Positions 9,120-19,908 of a stretch of DNA of 56,640 bases are shown here, in pieces. A program made the position numbers and the translations under genes. The stretch spans positions 1 to 56,640 of the forward strand of contig JAADEJ010000017.1 in assembly GCA_013153475.1 (NCBI GenBank), written 5' to 3'. The notes beneath the pieces were generated by a model. That model was not told the origin of the DNA and did not search any database. It saw only the letters and a list, made by a program, of their open reading frames with translations. Origin of the DNA: Campylobacterota bacterium. GTDB taxonomy: Bacteria; Campylobacterota; Campylobacteria; Campylobacterales; Hydrogenimonadaceae. The first letter of the stretch is position 1, and each line of letters opens with the position of its first letter.

Positions 9120-9535
9120 GTGTTGAAGTCGTCAGCTCTTTGGAGGAGCTTCCCCAAAAGGTCAACCGGATCGCCGAGGCTTTACCGCCGGAGGGGGTGG
9201 TGTTTCTGCGGGGAGATTTGGCGGCGGGCAAGACGACGCTGGTCAAAGCCCTGGCCGAGTTGAAAGGCGTGTCCGAAGCGGTGACGTCACCCACCTTTTC
9301 CATTCAGCAGGTCTACGGAGAGGGGCTTTACCACTATGATCTCTACCAGTGCCCCAACGAGAAGTTTCTGGCCCTGGGATTGCTGGAGGAGCTGGAGAAG
9401 CCGGGCTGGCATCTGATTGAGTGGGGCGATGAAGCCCTGGAGAGCCTTTTGAAAGAGTACGGTTTTGTCACGGCGGTGATTACCGTAACCCCCGAGGGTA
9501 AGAAACGACGCTACAGGATAGAGCATGACGCATGA
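9116..9535 (+). CDS. tsaE: tRNA threonylcarbamoyladenosine synthesis ATPase TsaE
   Basis: A P-loop ATPase that works with TsaB and TsaD to form the t6A modification on ANN-decoding tRNAs. At 139 residues it has the usual size. It carries the Walker [29 protein letters not shown], the YHYDLYQ motif and LIEWGDEA, all typical of TsaE/YjeE. The start overlaps the trpD stop by 4 bases and the end overlaps lptB by 11, so the run is probably translated together. Confidence 0.94.
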   Translation: MSVEVVSSLEELPQKVNRIAEALPPEGVVFLRGDLAAGKTTLVKALAELKGVSEAVTSPTFSIQQVYGEGLYHYDLYQCPNEKFLALGLLEELEKPGWHLIEWGDEALESLLKEYGFVTAVITVTPEGKKRRYRIEHDA

Positions 9536-10250
9536 GTTACGGGCCCAAAAGCTGGTCAAGACCATTAAAAAGACTCCCATTGTCAAAGGGGTGAGCCTCA
9601 AGCTTCAAACGGGTGAGGTGGTTGGACTCCTGGGGCCCAACGGGGCGGGCAAAACCACCACGTTTTATATGATATGCGGCCTGATTCCCGTCACCGACGG
9701 CCATGTCTACATAGATGATGAAGAGGTGACCAAAGAGCCCCTGCATATGCGCGCCAGAAGGGGTATTGGCTACCTGCCCCAGGAATCGAGCATCTTCAAG
9801 GAACTGACGGTGGAAGAGAACCTGCTGGTGGCGGCGGAGGCGGCGAAACTGGACAAAGAGAGCGCGGCCAAGCGGATAGAGAATCTGCTGGAGCTCTTTA
9901 ACATCGAACCTATCCGTAACCGTAAAGGCATCCGCCTCAGCGGCGGGGAGCGGCGGCGGACGGAGATTGCCAGGGCACTGGTCAACAAGCCCAAGTTTTT
10001 GCTACTGGATGAGCCCTTCGCGGGGGTTGATCCCATCGCCGTCATTGACATTCAAAATGTCATTCGCCAACTGCTGGAGCTTGGGATCGGGGTGCTGATT
10101 ACCGATCACAACGTCAGGGAGACCCTGGGGATCTGCCACCGGGCCTATGTCATGCACCAGGGTGAACTGATGGCCGAAGGCGACGCCGGGACGATTGCCT
10201 CCAACCCGGAGGTTATCAAGCACTATCTGGGCGAGCACTTCAGCCTCTAA
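9525..10250 (+). CDS. lptB: Lipopolysaccharide export ABC transporter ATPase LptB
   Basis: ATP-binding subunit of the LptB2FG complex that extracts lipopolysaccharide from the inner membrane. The 241-residue protein has Walker [15 protein letters not shown], the Q-loop [14 protein letters not shown], signature [15 protein letters not shown], Walker [13 protein letters not shown] and switch histidine [10 protein letters not shown]. The C terminus HYLGEHFSL is close to the HYLGE-type ending of LptB. The position directly before rpoN is typical of Proteobacteria. The start ATG lies within the end of tsaE. Confidence 0.95.
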   Translation: MTHELRAQKLVKTIKKTPIVKGVSLKLQTGEVVGLLGPNGAGKTTTFYMICGLIPVTDGHVYIDDEEVTKEPLHMRARRGIGYLPQESSIFKELTVEENLLVAAEAAKLDKESAAKRIENLLELFNIEPIRNRKGIRLSGGERRRTEIARALVNKPKFLLLDEPFAGVDPIAVIDIQNVIRQLLELGIGVLITDHNVRETLGICHRAYVMHQGELMAEGDAGTIASNPEVIKHYLGEHFSL

Positions 10251-10267
10251 GAAGGGGTGGGGCGGTC

Positions 10268-11530
10268 ATGGGCCTGAAACAGCGTCTCGCGCCGCAGACG
10301 AAAACCAGGCTCTCCACGACACTGCGCAGTTGGCTGCCCATTCTTCAGGCGGGACTGGAGGAGTTGGAAGAGCGCCTGAAGGCCTACGAGGAAGATAACC
10401 CCTATCTTCAGGTGCGCTCCGGTTTTGAGACCCAGGCACCTGAGCGTCCCGCGGGGCGTTTTGAGCGTTTCGAGAATTTTCGGGGCGGTCGGACCGAAGT
10501 GATCGAGGCGGTCGGCATTTATGAAAAGTCATTGTATGAGCGGTTGGAAGAGCAGATTGGCGCCCCCCTTTTCCCCACCCCCCGCAGTGAGAAGATCGCC
10601 CGGGCTATTTTGGCCTGGATCGGGGAGGAGGGGTATTTTGAGGGTGATACGGCCCATATCGCCAAAGAGTTGGGCGTGACGGCGGATGAGGTCGAAAAGA
10701 TTCGGCTTCGTTTTGCCTACCTGGAGCCGTCGGGGGTGGGGGCCCGCACCCCTTCGGAGGCGATGCTCTTTCAACTTTACCAGAGTGAGGTGGCCGAGCC
10801 GCTCTTTTCTACCGTAGAGGCGATGCTCAAAAATTTCGACGCGCTGGAGCGCTTTTATGATCATCCGCTCTATAGCGAGGCGTTGGGGGTGATTCGCCGC
10901 TTCAAAAACCCGCCCGCGCTGGAGACCATGCCCGCCTCCCGTCCCCTGGTACCCGACCTGATCGTGGAGCGGGAGGGGTACGGTTTTACCGTCAAAATCA
11001 ACGACATCTTCTACCCGGATATTGAGATTGAGGATCCCGGCATTGACGAGGCCTTTGTAAAAAAGCGTCTCAAAGAGGCGAGAGACCTCATTGACGCCCT
11101 GGCCATGCGCAAGGCGACACTCTATAAAATAGGGCTGATGATCGTGGAGTTTCAATACGATTTCTTCGCCGGCGGCGAGATACGGCCCATGAAGCTCAAA
11201 GACATCGCCGAGGAGTTCGACCACAACCCCTCCACCATCTCCCGGGCCATCGCCAACAAATATCTGGCTTGCGACAGGGGTATTTTTGCCATGAAGAGCT
11301 TTTTTGTCGCAGGGCTGGATGAGGAGGTGAGCAACGCGGCCATCAAGCGCTTTATTGCCGAAGTCATAGAGAAAGAGGATCGTCAAAAGCCCCTGAGCGA
11401 CCAGAAACTGCTGGAGATGGTGCAGGCGCGATTTGGGGTAAAGATGGTGCGCCGTACCGTTACCAAGTACCGCAAGCAGATGGGGATCGGCAGTTCGGGA
11501 GAGCGCAAGCGTCTTTACCGGCTGGCCTGA
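10268..11530 (+). CDS. rpoN: RNA polymerase sigma-54 factor
   Basis: Sigma factor for -24/-12 promoters, which in Campylobacterota drives mid and late flagellar genes; it needs an AAA+ activator. The 420-residue protein has the N-terminal activator-interacting region (LRSWLPILQAGLEELEERL, less glutamine-rich than usual), an acidic linker, the core-binding domain, and the C-terminal DNA-binding domain with a helix-turn-helix (HNPSTISRAIANKYL). The RpoN box appears as VRRTVTKYRKQMGI instead of the classic ARRTVAKYR. It begins 17 bases after lptB and is probably in the same operon. Confidence 0.95.
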   Translation: MGLKQRLAPQTKTRLSTTLRSWLPILQAGLEELEERLKAYEEDNPYLQVRSGFETQAPERPAGRFERFENFRGGRTEVIEAVGIYEKSLYERLEEQIGAPLFPTPRSEKIARAILAWIGEEGYFEGDTAHIAKELGVTADEVEKIRLRFAYLEPSGVGARTPSEAMLFQLYQSEVAEPLFSTVEAMLKNFDALERFYDHPLYSEALGVIRRFKNPPALETMPASRPLVPDLIVEREGYGFTVKINDIFYPDIEIEDPGIDEAFVKKRLKEARDLIDALAMRKATLYKIGLMIVEFQYDFFAGGEIRPMKLKDIAEEFDHNPSTISRAIANKYLACDRGIFAMKSFFVAGLDEEVSNAAIKRFIAEVIEKEDRQKPLSDQKLLEMVQARFGVKMVRRTVTKYRKQMGIGSSGERKRLYRLA

Positions 11531-11558
11531 ATTAAAGGCGGGTTAATGGAGGGTGTGG

Positions 11559-11564
11559 TAAAAT
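11559..11564 (+). promoter_or_regulatory. Possible -10 box of atpB
   Basis: TAAAAT in the 63-base gap between rpoN and atpB, about 30 bases before the start codon. The ribosome-binding site AAGGA (11583-11587) is 6 bases before ATG. No clear -35 hexamer, which is common in this phylum. Confidence 0.35.
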
Positions 11565-11593
11565 CTCCCAAATTTTAGTGAAAAGGAAGCCGT

Positions 11594-12274
11594 ATGGAAG
11601 GTGTCTTTACCTTTTTGGGTGCCATCAACCACTCTCACGGGTTCGTTTTCGCCGGCCACCTGCTCCTGACCGCCGGTCTGGCGCTTCTGCTTGCGAAAAT
11701 GACCATGAAAAACCTCCGTCTCGTGCCGGTGGGTACGCAAAACGTCATGGAAGCCTATCTGCAGGGCGTTATCGCCATGGGACGCGACGTCATCGGCGAG
11801 ACCAACGCCCGCAAGTATCTGCCGCTTGTGGCGACGATCGGAATCATTGTCTTCATCGCCAACGTACTGGGAATCATCCCCGGTTTCGAGTCGCCCACGG
11901 GCAATATCAACATGACGCTGCCTCTGGCGATTATTGTCTTTGTCTACTACAACTTCGAGGGTATCCGCAAAAACGGTGTGATCCACTATTTCGAGCACTT
12001 TATGGGGCCGGTGAAGATGCTGGCGCCTCTGATGTTCCCCATCGAGATCGTTTCGCATATCTCCCGTATCATCTCCCTTTCGTTCCGGCTTTTCGGTAAC
12101 ATCAAGGGGGATGACCTTTTCCTGTGGGTTCTGTTGATGCTGGCACCCTGGATCGTGCCGCTGCCCGCCTTTTTGCTTCTGACCTTCTCGGCCCTGCTTC
12201 AGACGTTTATCTTCATGATCCTCACCTACGTCTACCTGGCCGGCGCCGTGATGCTGGAAGAGGAGTCTCTTTAA
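11594..12274 (+). CDS. atpB: F0F1 ATP synthase subunit a
   Basis: Membrane stator subunit that forms the proton half-channels of F0. The 226-residue protein has several hydrophobic helices. The conserved segment [19 protein letters not shown] carries the essential arginine (SFRLFGN) that faces the c-ring, and the C-terminal helix has [19 protein letters not shown]. The gene stands apart from the other ATP synthase subunits, as I recall for Campylobacter and relatives. It has its own probable promoter and ends in a strong hairpin terminator. Confidence 0.96.
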   Translation: MEGVFTFLGAINHSHGFVFAGHLLLTAGLALLLAKMTMKNLRLVPVGTQNVMEAYLQGVIAMGRDVIGETNARKYLPLVATIGIIVFIANVLGIIPGFESPTGNINMTLPLAIIVFVYYNFEGIRKNGVIHYFEHFMGPVKMLAPLMFPIEIVSHISRIISLSFRLFGNIKGDDLFLWVLLMLAPWIVPLPAFLLLTFSALLQTFIFMILTYVYLAGAVMLEEESL

Positions 12275-12285
12275 TCCAACCTTTC

Positions 12286-12320
12286 GGCCGGGCTCTGCCT
12301 CCCGGCCCTCTTTCTCGCTT
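12286..12320 (+). terminator. Rho-independent terminator after atpB
   Basis: A perfect 7-bp GC stem, GGCCGGG (12286-12292) with CCCGGCC (12301-12307), an 8-base loop and a pyrimidine-rich tail, 11 bases after the atpB stop. Confidence 0.65.
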
Positions 12321-12387
12321 TCTTCTTTTTTCGCTAAGATAATCTTCTTTGAAACGCTTTAGACTATAGTACAAGCAAGGAGTCATG

Positions 12388-12693
12388 ATGCGCCGTACCG
12401 TGGCCGAAACCGTTGTCAGTTTTCTGTTGGGGGCCGCCTGGGCGATTGTGCTGCTGGGAGCCGTTTTGCTTTTTTGGTCGTTTTCGCCTTTTGGGTTGGT
12501 CATCGCCTTGATGGCGGGGATTATCGGCTCTTTTTTTGGCCTTTTTCTGGTGGTGGTGCTTGAGGCTATCTCCGCGCAGTTTGAGAAGGTACGCCTGTTA
12601 AAGCGCCAGGTGGCGTTGTTGGAAAAGATGGCGGGCCAAAGAGATGCCGGCAAACCTGAATCCGATGAGACTGCTTCGCTACGCCGTCACTGA
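12388..12693 (+). CDS. Small two-helix membrane protein of unknown function
   Basis: A 101-residue protein that I do not recognise as a named family. It has two hydrophobic helices, about residues 8-32 and 34-58, and then a charged helix (EAISAQFEKVRLLKRQVALLEKMAG) likely to form a coiled coil in the cytoplasm. AAGGAG at 12377-12382 is 5 bases from ATG 12388 and only 2 from ATG 12385, so 12388 is preferred. It follows atpB after its terminator. I recall a small integral membrane protein beside atpB in Campylobacter too. The end overlaps the thiE-like gene by 29 bases. Confidence 0.7.
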   Translation: MRRTVAETVVSFLLGAAWAIVLLGAVLLFWSFSPFGLVIALMAGIIGSFFGLFLVVVLEAISAQFEKVRLLKRQVALLEKMAGQRDAGKPESDETASLRRH

Positions 12694-13243
12694 CCCCCGT
12701 TACTACGGCCAAACGCCCGAAACGGTTCAAGAAAGGGTCAAAACGCTCTTGTCAAAAAACGGGGCCGATCTTGTCTGCCTGCGGGACAAAGGGGCCGACA
12801 GTGCGCGTTACGAAGCGCTGGCGAAAGCCTTTTTGGCGCTTAAACCCGCATTTTCCGACACCCTCTTTTTTTTGCATACCCATATTCATCTTGCAAAGCG
12901 TCTGAACGCGGACGGGGTGCACCTGCCGGCTACCGGCTTGGGCGTGGTATCCGAAGCGGTCGGGGCGGGACTTAAAACGGTGGTAAGCACCCATACCCTG
13001 CAAGAGGCGCTGACGGCGCAAAGCAGAGGGGCGTGGGGGGTGACCTACAGCCCCGTTTTCGCCACGCCGGGCAAAGGGGCGCCCAAGGGTTTAGAGAAGT
13101 TAAAAGAAATGAGAGATAAAATATCCGTTAAATTGATCGCCCTGGGCGGCATTGTCAGCGCCTCCCAGATTGCCGCGGTCGCCGAAGCGGGCGCCGACGG
13201 TTTCGCGTCGATACGCTATTTCGCAAACTACCTGGAAGGATAA
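12665..13243 (+). CDS. thiE: Thiamine phosphate synthase family protein
   Basis: A TIM-barrel protein of 192 residues related to thiamine phosphate synthase ThiE, which joins the pyrimidine and thiazole halves of thiamine, and to the TenI branch. Visible are [10 protein letters not shown] at the start, a [10 protein letters not shown] strand, [11 protein letters not shown], the phosphate-binding [17 protein letters not shown] and [30 protein letters not shown] placed the start at ATG 12665, just before the conserved LLRYAVTD; an in-frame ATG at 12644 would add seven unusual residues. No strong ribosome site precedes either. The catalytic versus TenI-like role is not settled by reading. Confidence 0.78.
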   Translation: MRLLRYAVTDPRYYGQTPETVQERVKTLLSKNGADLVCLRDKGADSARYEALAKAFLALKPAFSDTLFFLHTHIHLAKRLNADGVHLPATGLGVVSEAVGAGLKTVVSTHTLQEALTAQSRGAWGVTYSPVFATPGKGAPKGLEKLKEMRDKISVKLIALGGIVSASQIAAVAEAGADGFASIRYFANYLEG

Positions 13244-13250
13244 CAAAGCC

Positions 13251-14683
<1,433 letters not shown>

Positions 14684-14687
<4 letters not shown>

Positions 14688-16282
14688 AACAGCTGTTTAT
14701 CAAATACCTGGTGACGGTCTCCTACTTTCTGGAGGGGTCGACCCGGTATAAACGGATCAAGGGATTTTTTAACAACCTTCTCAACAACGACGACTATCCC
14801 TACAAAAAATATTTCGACCTTTTTATGGTCTTTATCATTCTCTCCTCCGTCATCATTCTGGTGGTGGATGTACGTGAACACGTGGCGGTCTGGCTGGAGC
14901 GGTACGACTTTTACGTAGTGACCTATATTTTCATTATCGAATATCTGTTGCGCCTTTGGGTGCATGACGATATGCACAAAGTCATTATCGCCCAGTACGA
15001 GGAGTCGCAGTTTTTCGAGAAACCTTTTTCTCTCAAACGCGCCTTTGGGGAGATTTTCGAGAACAAGTGGGCCTATGTCTCCTCTCTGCCCGCCATTATC
15101 GACCTGGTCGCCATTTTGCCCAGCTACCGTGAGATCAGGATTTTGCGGGTTTTCGTTCTCTTCCGCGCTTTCAAAATGCTGCGTTATTCCAAAAGCCTTG
15201 TGCAATTCTTCGAGATATTGAGAAACAAGAAGATCGAACTCTATGCCCTCTTTTTGCTCCTCTCTTTCTTTACGTTGATCGCGTCGATGATGATCTATGT
15301 TTTCGAGGGGGCCGGGCAAAATCCCAATATCAACTCGCTTTTCGATGCGATCTACTGGGCGGTGGTGACGGTGACGACCGTCGGTTACGGCGACATCACG
15401 CCCGTCACCCACGAGGGGCGGTTCGTCTCGATGCTGGTGATCATTACCGGCGTGGGGGCCATGACCTTTCTGACCTCCATTATCGTTTCGGCTTTCGGGG
15501 AGAAACTGCCCGAAATCAAGCGCACACGGGTACTCAACCAGGTGGCCAAAACCCGTGATCTGAACCTGGTGTGCGGTTACGGAAAGATCGGCCAGATCCT
15601 TTCTGCCAAGCTCAGGGAACAGGGTGAGAAACTGCTGGTGATCGAGAACGATCCTGATAAAGTGACCAAGGCGGAACTGGACGGGTTTCAGGTGCTCGAA
15701 GCCGACGCCACCAAGAGCGAGACGCTGTTGAAACTCAAAATCGACACCAATGTCAAATCGGTTATCGCCGTGACCCACGATGATATCATCAACGTTTTCA
15801 TCACCATCAATGCCCGCAGCCTTTGCAAAGAGGTGGAGATAATTGCTCGTTGTAGCGAACGCAGCGTGGCTACCAAACTCAAGCTGGCCGGGGCTACCCA
15901 CCTGATTATGCCCGAAGAGATCGCCGGACTGTTGGGGGCCGTCTACATCGGTCAACCTGTCGCTTTTGACGCGCTTCAGGCTATTTTGACCCGTAAAAAA
16001 TCGGCCCGGATCGACGAAGTGGAGGTGAAAATCGGTTCCTTTCTCGACGGTGCGAAAGTGGCGGATTTCGACTTCTCCTCGAACCGTCTGGTACTTTTGG
16101 CCATACTCAAGCCCATCGGTCGCGAGGGGCGAAGGGTCAACCATTACGTTCTATTCAATCCGCCGGAAGAGACGGATCTGCATGCGGGCGACATACTGGT
16201 GGTGATGGGGTATACCGTCAGTATCGCCGATTTCAAGGGAAGGATGGAACAGAGTGTTCGATATCAGCAAAGAGAAGCGTGA
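14684..16282 (+). CDS. Kv-type potassium channel with C-terminal RCK (TrkA-N/TrkA-C) domains
   Basis: A 532-residue inner-membrane channel. The membrane region covers about residues 45-265 with six probable helices. The fourth has positive residues at every third place ([16 protein letters not shown]), as in voltage sensors. The selectivity filter TVGYGD lies near residue 232. After it come a Rossmann RCK domain ([12 protein letters not shown], acidic VIENDP) and a TrkA-C domain with the typical [10 protein letters not shown] ending. It should conduct potassium under voltage and nucleotide or ion control. It starts with TTG overlapping the gatB stop by 4 bases, and the next gene, a second RCK protein, overlaps its end by 29. 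Confidence 0.88.
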
Positions 16283-16973
16283 GATTATCCTTTTCGGATA
16301 CGGCAAACTCGGTCACCGGGTCTATGAGATGCTCTCGACCTACTTCTCCAAAATTACGGTGGTCGAGCAGTCCGACACGCTGATCGACGATGCCAAGGCG
16401 CACGGTATCGCCCGCTCTTTCAGTGTCGATTACAAGCATGATCAGGAATTGATCGACCTGGGATTGGAGAATAAAATACTCTTTTGTGCCATGGACGAGA
16501 TGGCGCTCAATATCTTTTTGGTACTTTCACTAAAGAGCATGACCAGAAACTCCACTATCATCTCTTTCTCCACATCCGCCGAGAATACCCGCAAACTCAA
16601 GTTTATCGGGGCGGACAAGGTGATCGATATTTATGAGGCCAGCGCCAACCGGATCGTGGACATCATCACCCGGCCGGCGGTGACGCGGGTGCTGGATGAG
16701 ATTATTTTCGTGGATAACGGCATCAGTCTGGAGGAGATCGAGATTCCACCAAACAGCTTTCTGGAAGATAAGCATTTAAGCGAAGTGGACTTCAAAGCCT
16801 TTGGGCTGATTCTTGTGGGTATCACCGACCGGGAGATGGGGGATGACTTTATTTTTGTCTCCCGGGGGATCGACCACAAGTTTGATGAGGGGGATATACT
16901 GGTTTTGCTGGGGGAGAGCCAGGATCTGGACCGTTTCTACAAAAAGCTGCATGAAGGGGTGGTGCATGGATGA
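16254..16973 (+). CDS. RCK/TrkA-type potassium transport regulator
   Basis: A 239-residue soluble protein with one RCK unit: a Rossmann domain with ILFGYGKLGHRVYE and acidic VVEQSD for nucleotide binding, then a TrkA-C domain ending HKFDEGDILVLLGE. It has no membrane segment. It overlaps the channel gene, which already has its own RCK domain, so it may add mixed subunits to that channel's gating ring or serve another transporter. It starts with GTG 16254, about 9 bases after GGAAGGA. The family call is firm; the partner is inferred from position. Confidence 0.83.
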   Translation: MFDISKEKREIILFGYGKLGHRVYEMLSTYFSKITVVEQSDTLIDDAKAHGIARSFSVDYKHDQELIDLGLENKILFCAMDEMALNIFLVLSLKSMTRNSTIISFSTSAENTRKLKFIGADKVIDIYEASANRIVDIITRPAVTRVLDEIIFVDNGISLEEIEIPPNSFLEDKHLSEVDFKAFGLILVGITDREMGDDFIFVSRGIDHKFDEGDILVLLGESQDLDRFYKKLHEGVVHG

Positions 16974-17883
16974 GATAGCCGTCATCGGAGCCGGTAAGTG
17001 GGGACGGGCGTTGGCCCACGCGCTCTCAAGCCGGTGTCGGGTTCTTGTCGCCTCCGCGCGGGGGCGAGAGGCGGAGGGCACGACGGCGTTGGCGGAGGCG
17101 TTGACAAAAGAGCATATCGTATTGGCGCTTTCGGCGCAGGCGATGCGAAGCTGGTTGCACCGGTATGCCGATCGTCTCGAGAGGAAAAACCTGCTGGTCG
17201 CTTCCAAAGGGATCGAAGCGGCCAGCGGCGCTTTTTTGAACGAGATCTTCAATGAGATCGTGCCGGATGCGGGGATCACTTATTTAAGCGGCCCCTCCTT
17301 CGCACAGGAAGTGATGGCCTCTTTGCCGACGGCTCTGGTACTCAACAGTGACGATCTTGCCTTGGCCAGGGGGTGGGGAGAGCGTTTCCCCGACTACATC
17401 AAAACCTATGTCAGCGACGATGTCATCGGGGCCGAGGCGGCGGGGGCCTATAAAAACGTCATCGCCATCGCCGCGGGCGTTTGCGAGGGGTTGGCATTGG
17501 GCGAGAACGCCAAGGCGGCGCTGGTGGCCAGGGGATTGGTGGAGATGGCGCGCTTTGGTCGTCATTTTGGCGCCAAAGAGGAGACCTTTTTGTCCTTGAG
17601 CGGCGCGGGCGATCTTTTTTTGACCGCCAACAGCGTCAAGTCCCGCAACTACCGCGTGGGGCTGGGACTGGCCGAGGGCAAGGCGCTGGAAAGAATATTG
17701 GAAGAACTCGGCGAGGTGGCGGAAGGTATAGGCACCGCACGGGCCCTTCGGCGCCTTTCAGAGCAGAAGCGCATCTATCTGCCCATAGCCCAGGAGGTGG
17801 ACGAGATATTAAACGGCAAGGACCCCCGTGCCAGCCTCAAAGATCTACTTACCCATAGGAGAGACGGATGGAAAACTACCTGA
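16966..17883 (+). CDS. gpsA: Glycerol-3-phosphate dehydrogenase [NAD(P)+]
   Basis: Reduces dihydroxyacetone phosphate to sn-glycerol 3-phosphate for phospholipid synthesis. The 305-residue protein starts MDEIAVIGAGKWGRAL, with the GAGKWG nucleotide-binding motif, and has LVASKGIEAASG, YLSGPSFAQEVM, the catalytic-region lysine in YKNVIAIAAGVCEGL, ARGLVEMARFG and LSGAGDLFLT. The start overlaps the previous gene by 8 bases; the open frame upstream in this register is spurious. The end overlaps proA by 16 bases. Confidence 0.95.
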   Translation: MDEIAVIGAGKWGRALAHALSSRCRVLVASARGREAEGTTALAEALTKEHIVLALSAQAMRSWLHRYADRLERKNLLVASKGIEAASGAFLNEIFNEIVPDAGITYLSGPSFAQEVMASLPTALVLNSDDLALARGWGERFPDYIKTYVSDDVIGAEAAGAYKNVIAIAAGVCEGLALGENAKAALVARGLVEMARFGRHFGAKEETFLSLSGAGDLFLTANSVKSRNYRVGLGLAEGKALERILEELGEVAEGIGTARALRRLSEQKRIYLPIAQEVDEILNGKDPRASLKDLLTHRRDGWKTT

Positions 17884-19103
17884 AAGAGGCCAAAGCGGCC
17901 GCTTCGATACTGGCGACCCTTGAGGGTGAAAAGAAAAACCGCGTATTAAGAGAGATCGCCGACGCGCTTGAGCGTGAGTGCGAAATGATCATGGCCGCCA
18001 ACGCCAAGGATATGCAGGAAGGAAAAAACGCCGGGTTGTCGTCGGCGTTGATGGATCGGCTCTTTCTGGATGAAGGGCGCATTAAGGCTATGGCGCAGGC
18101 GGTGCGCCAGATCGCGGCGCTCAAAGAGCCGGTGGGACGTGTGTTGGAGGGCTGGGTGACCGACAACGGCCTGCGGATCGAGAAGGTTGCCATTCCCATC
18201 GGGGTGGTGGGCATTATTTACGAATCGCGCCCCAATGTCACCTCCGACGCGGCGGCGCTCTGTTTTAAAAGCGGTAACGTGGCCATTTTGAAAGGGGGCA
18301 AAGAGGCCAGCCAAAGTAACGCTGCCATCGCCGGTGTGATTCGCGACGTTTTACGCCGGGAGGGATTGCCCGAGGCGCTGGTGAGTCTCCTGCCCGACGC
18401 CAGCCGGGAGGGTGTGGCGAAGCTGATCCGGATGGATCGGTATGTCGATCTTATTATCCCCCGGGGCGGGGAGGCGCTGATACGCTTTGTCAACGAAAAC
18501 GCCACGGTTCCGGTGGTCAAGCACGACAAGGGATTGTGTCATACCTATATCCACGCCGGGGCCGATCTGGACGAGGCCGTCAAAATCGCCGTCAACGCCA
18601 AGTGCCAACGGCCCGGTGTCTGCAACGCCATGGAGACTTTGTTGGTAGATCGCGCCGTCGCCGCTACGGCACTGCCCAGACTCAAAGAGGCTTTTGACGC
18701 TGAGGCGACAAAACTCCTGGGAGACGAGGCGACCCGCCAAATCGTCCCCGTAGAGCCTGCCGGCGAAGAGGATTACGATACCGAGTACCTGGCCAATGTG
18801 TTATCCATCAAAGTGGTGGATGGCGTGGATGAAGCCATTGCCCATATCCGCCGTTACGGGTCGGGCCACAGTGAGGCGATTGTTACCAACGACCATAAAG
18901 CGGCGGAGCGCTTTTTGAATGAGGTGGACGCGGCGTGTGTCTATGTCAACGCCTCCACCCGCTTTACCGACGGCGGGGCGTTCGGTTTTGGCGCGGAGGT
19001 GGGCATTTCGACCAATAAACTGCATGCCCGCGGCCCCATGGGCATCAACGACCTGACCACCTACAAATACAAGATTTTCGGCAACGGCCAGATCAGGGAG
19101 TAG
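17868..19103 (+). CDS. proA: Gamma-glutamyl phosphate reductase (glutamate-5-semialdehyde dehydrogenase)
   Basis: NADPH-dependent reduction of glutamyl 5-phosphate in proline synthesis. The 411-residue protein has the aldehyde-dehydrogenase fold with VGIIYESRPNVTSDAAALC, LKGGKEASQSN, IIPRGGEALI, the catalytic cysteine in CQRPGVCNAMETLLV, YGSGHSEAIVTND and the C-terminal DGGAFGFGAEVGIST. ATG 17868 follows AGGAGAGACGG and lies inside the end of gpsA. proB is not in the window. Confidence 0.96.
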   Translation: MENYLKEAKAAASILATLEGEKKNRVLREIADALERECEMIMAANAKDMQEGKNAGLSSALMDRLFLDEGRIKAMAQAVRQIAALKEPVGRVLEGWVTDNGLRIEKVAIPIGVVGIIYESRPNVTSDAAALCFKSGNVAILKGGKEASQSNAAIAGVIRDVLRREGLPEALVSLLPDASREGVAKLIRMDRYVDLIIPRGGEALIRFVNENATVPVVKHDKGLCHTYIHAGADLDEAVKIAVNAKCQRPGVCNAMETLLVDRAVAATALPRLKEAFDAEATKLLGDEATRQIVPVEPAGEEDYDTEYLANVLSIKVVDGVDEAIAHIRRYGSGHSEAIVTNDHKAAERFLNEVDAACVYVNASTRFTDGGAFGFGAEVGISTNKLHARGPMGINDLTTYKYKIFGNGQIRE

Positions 19104-19107
19104 GGGG

Positions 19108-19695
19108 ATGGATGCGCCGGCCGAAACGGTACTCGATATTCAGAATCTGACATTCGGCTACCGTGCTGATCGGCTGTTGTATCAAAACTTCTCTTTGAGA
19201 TTAAAACGCGGGGAGATCGTAACCATTCTGGGCCCCAGCGGCAGCGGCAAAAGCACGCTGTTTGAGTTGATCGCCGGTTTTTTGAAACCGCTTGAGGGTA
19301 TCATTGAAAAGGTGCCCTTTTCCCAGGTTTTTCAAGACCCGTACAGCTCTTTTCACCCCTCTTTTACTTTGATCGATCAAATTCGGGATGTGGCCGATAC
19401 CTCGGGGATGGAATCTCTTTGTCAAAGGATGGGGTTTGATGTCGGCCTTTTGGAAAAACTGCCCCATGAACTCTCCGGCGGACAACTGCAAAGGGCTTCC
19501 ATTCTGCGGGCGTTGCTGATGCGTCCCAGACTGTTGCTGGCCGATGAACCCACGTCGGCGCTGGATAATCTGATTCAGCTCGATGTCATGCGTATGTTGG
19601 TGGAGAGCCTGGATGAGGTGGGGATTTTGCTCATCACCCACGACGAGGATCTGGCCAAATGGTGCAGTGACAAAATTATCAGGTTAGGAGCGTAG
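19108..19695 (+). CDS. Short ABC transporter ATP-binding protein, partner unknown
   Basis: A 195-residue ABC ATPase with all catalytic motifs: LGPSGSGKSTLF, Q-loop VFQDPYSSFHPSFT, LSGGQLQRASILRAL, LLLADEPTSALD and LITHDED. The Q-loop resembles the peptide/nickel importer ATPases of the DppF/NikE type, but the protein is shorter than those (about 250-330) and lacks their C-terminal extension. No permease or binding protein gene is next to it; the nearest binding protein, at 19.9-20.7 kb, is on the other strand and of a different family. It begins 4 bases after proA, and the next small gene starts directly after its stop. The substrate is unknown. Confidence 0.82.
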   Translation: MDAPAETVLDIQNLTFGYRADRLLYQNFSLRLKRGEIVTILGPSGSGKSTLFELIAGFLKPLEGIIEKVPFSQVFQDPYSSFHPSFTLIDQIRDVADTSGMESLCQRMGFDVGLLEKLPHELSGGQLQRASILRALLMRPRLLLADEPTSALDNLIQLDVMRMLVESLDEVGILLITHDEDLAKWCSDKIIRLGA

Positions 19696-19908
19696 ATGCC
19701 CAATAAAGAGAGTGAGACACCGACACCCGAAGCGTTGCAAAAAGAGTTTAAAGAGCTCAAGGCCCGCTATCTGGCGTGGGCCGAGAAGCTGGAGTGGGCC
19801 GATAACGATTTTGAAGAGGGCGAAGCCCGCCAGATGATGGCCAAAATAAAAGAACAGATTGTCGCCTGCAAAGCGAAGATGCGGGAAATCAACGGTCAAA
19901 ACGGATAG
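19696..19908 (+). CDS. Small coiled-coil protein of unknown function
   Basis: A highly charged 70-residue protein with no membrane segment, predicted by eye to be a helical hairpin or coiled coil (EALQKEFKELKARYLAWAEKLEW and ARQMMAKIKEQIVACKAKMRE). TTAGGAG lies 5 bases before ATG, which directly follows the stop of the ABC ATPase gene. The tail overlaps the convergent binding-protein gene by 20 bases. I do not recognise a family. Confidence 0.65.
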   Translation: MPNKESETPTPEALQKEFKELKARYLAWAEKLEWADNDFEEGEARQMMAKIKEQIVACKAKMREINGQNG

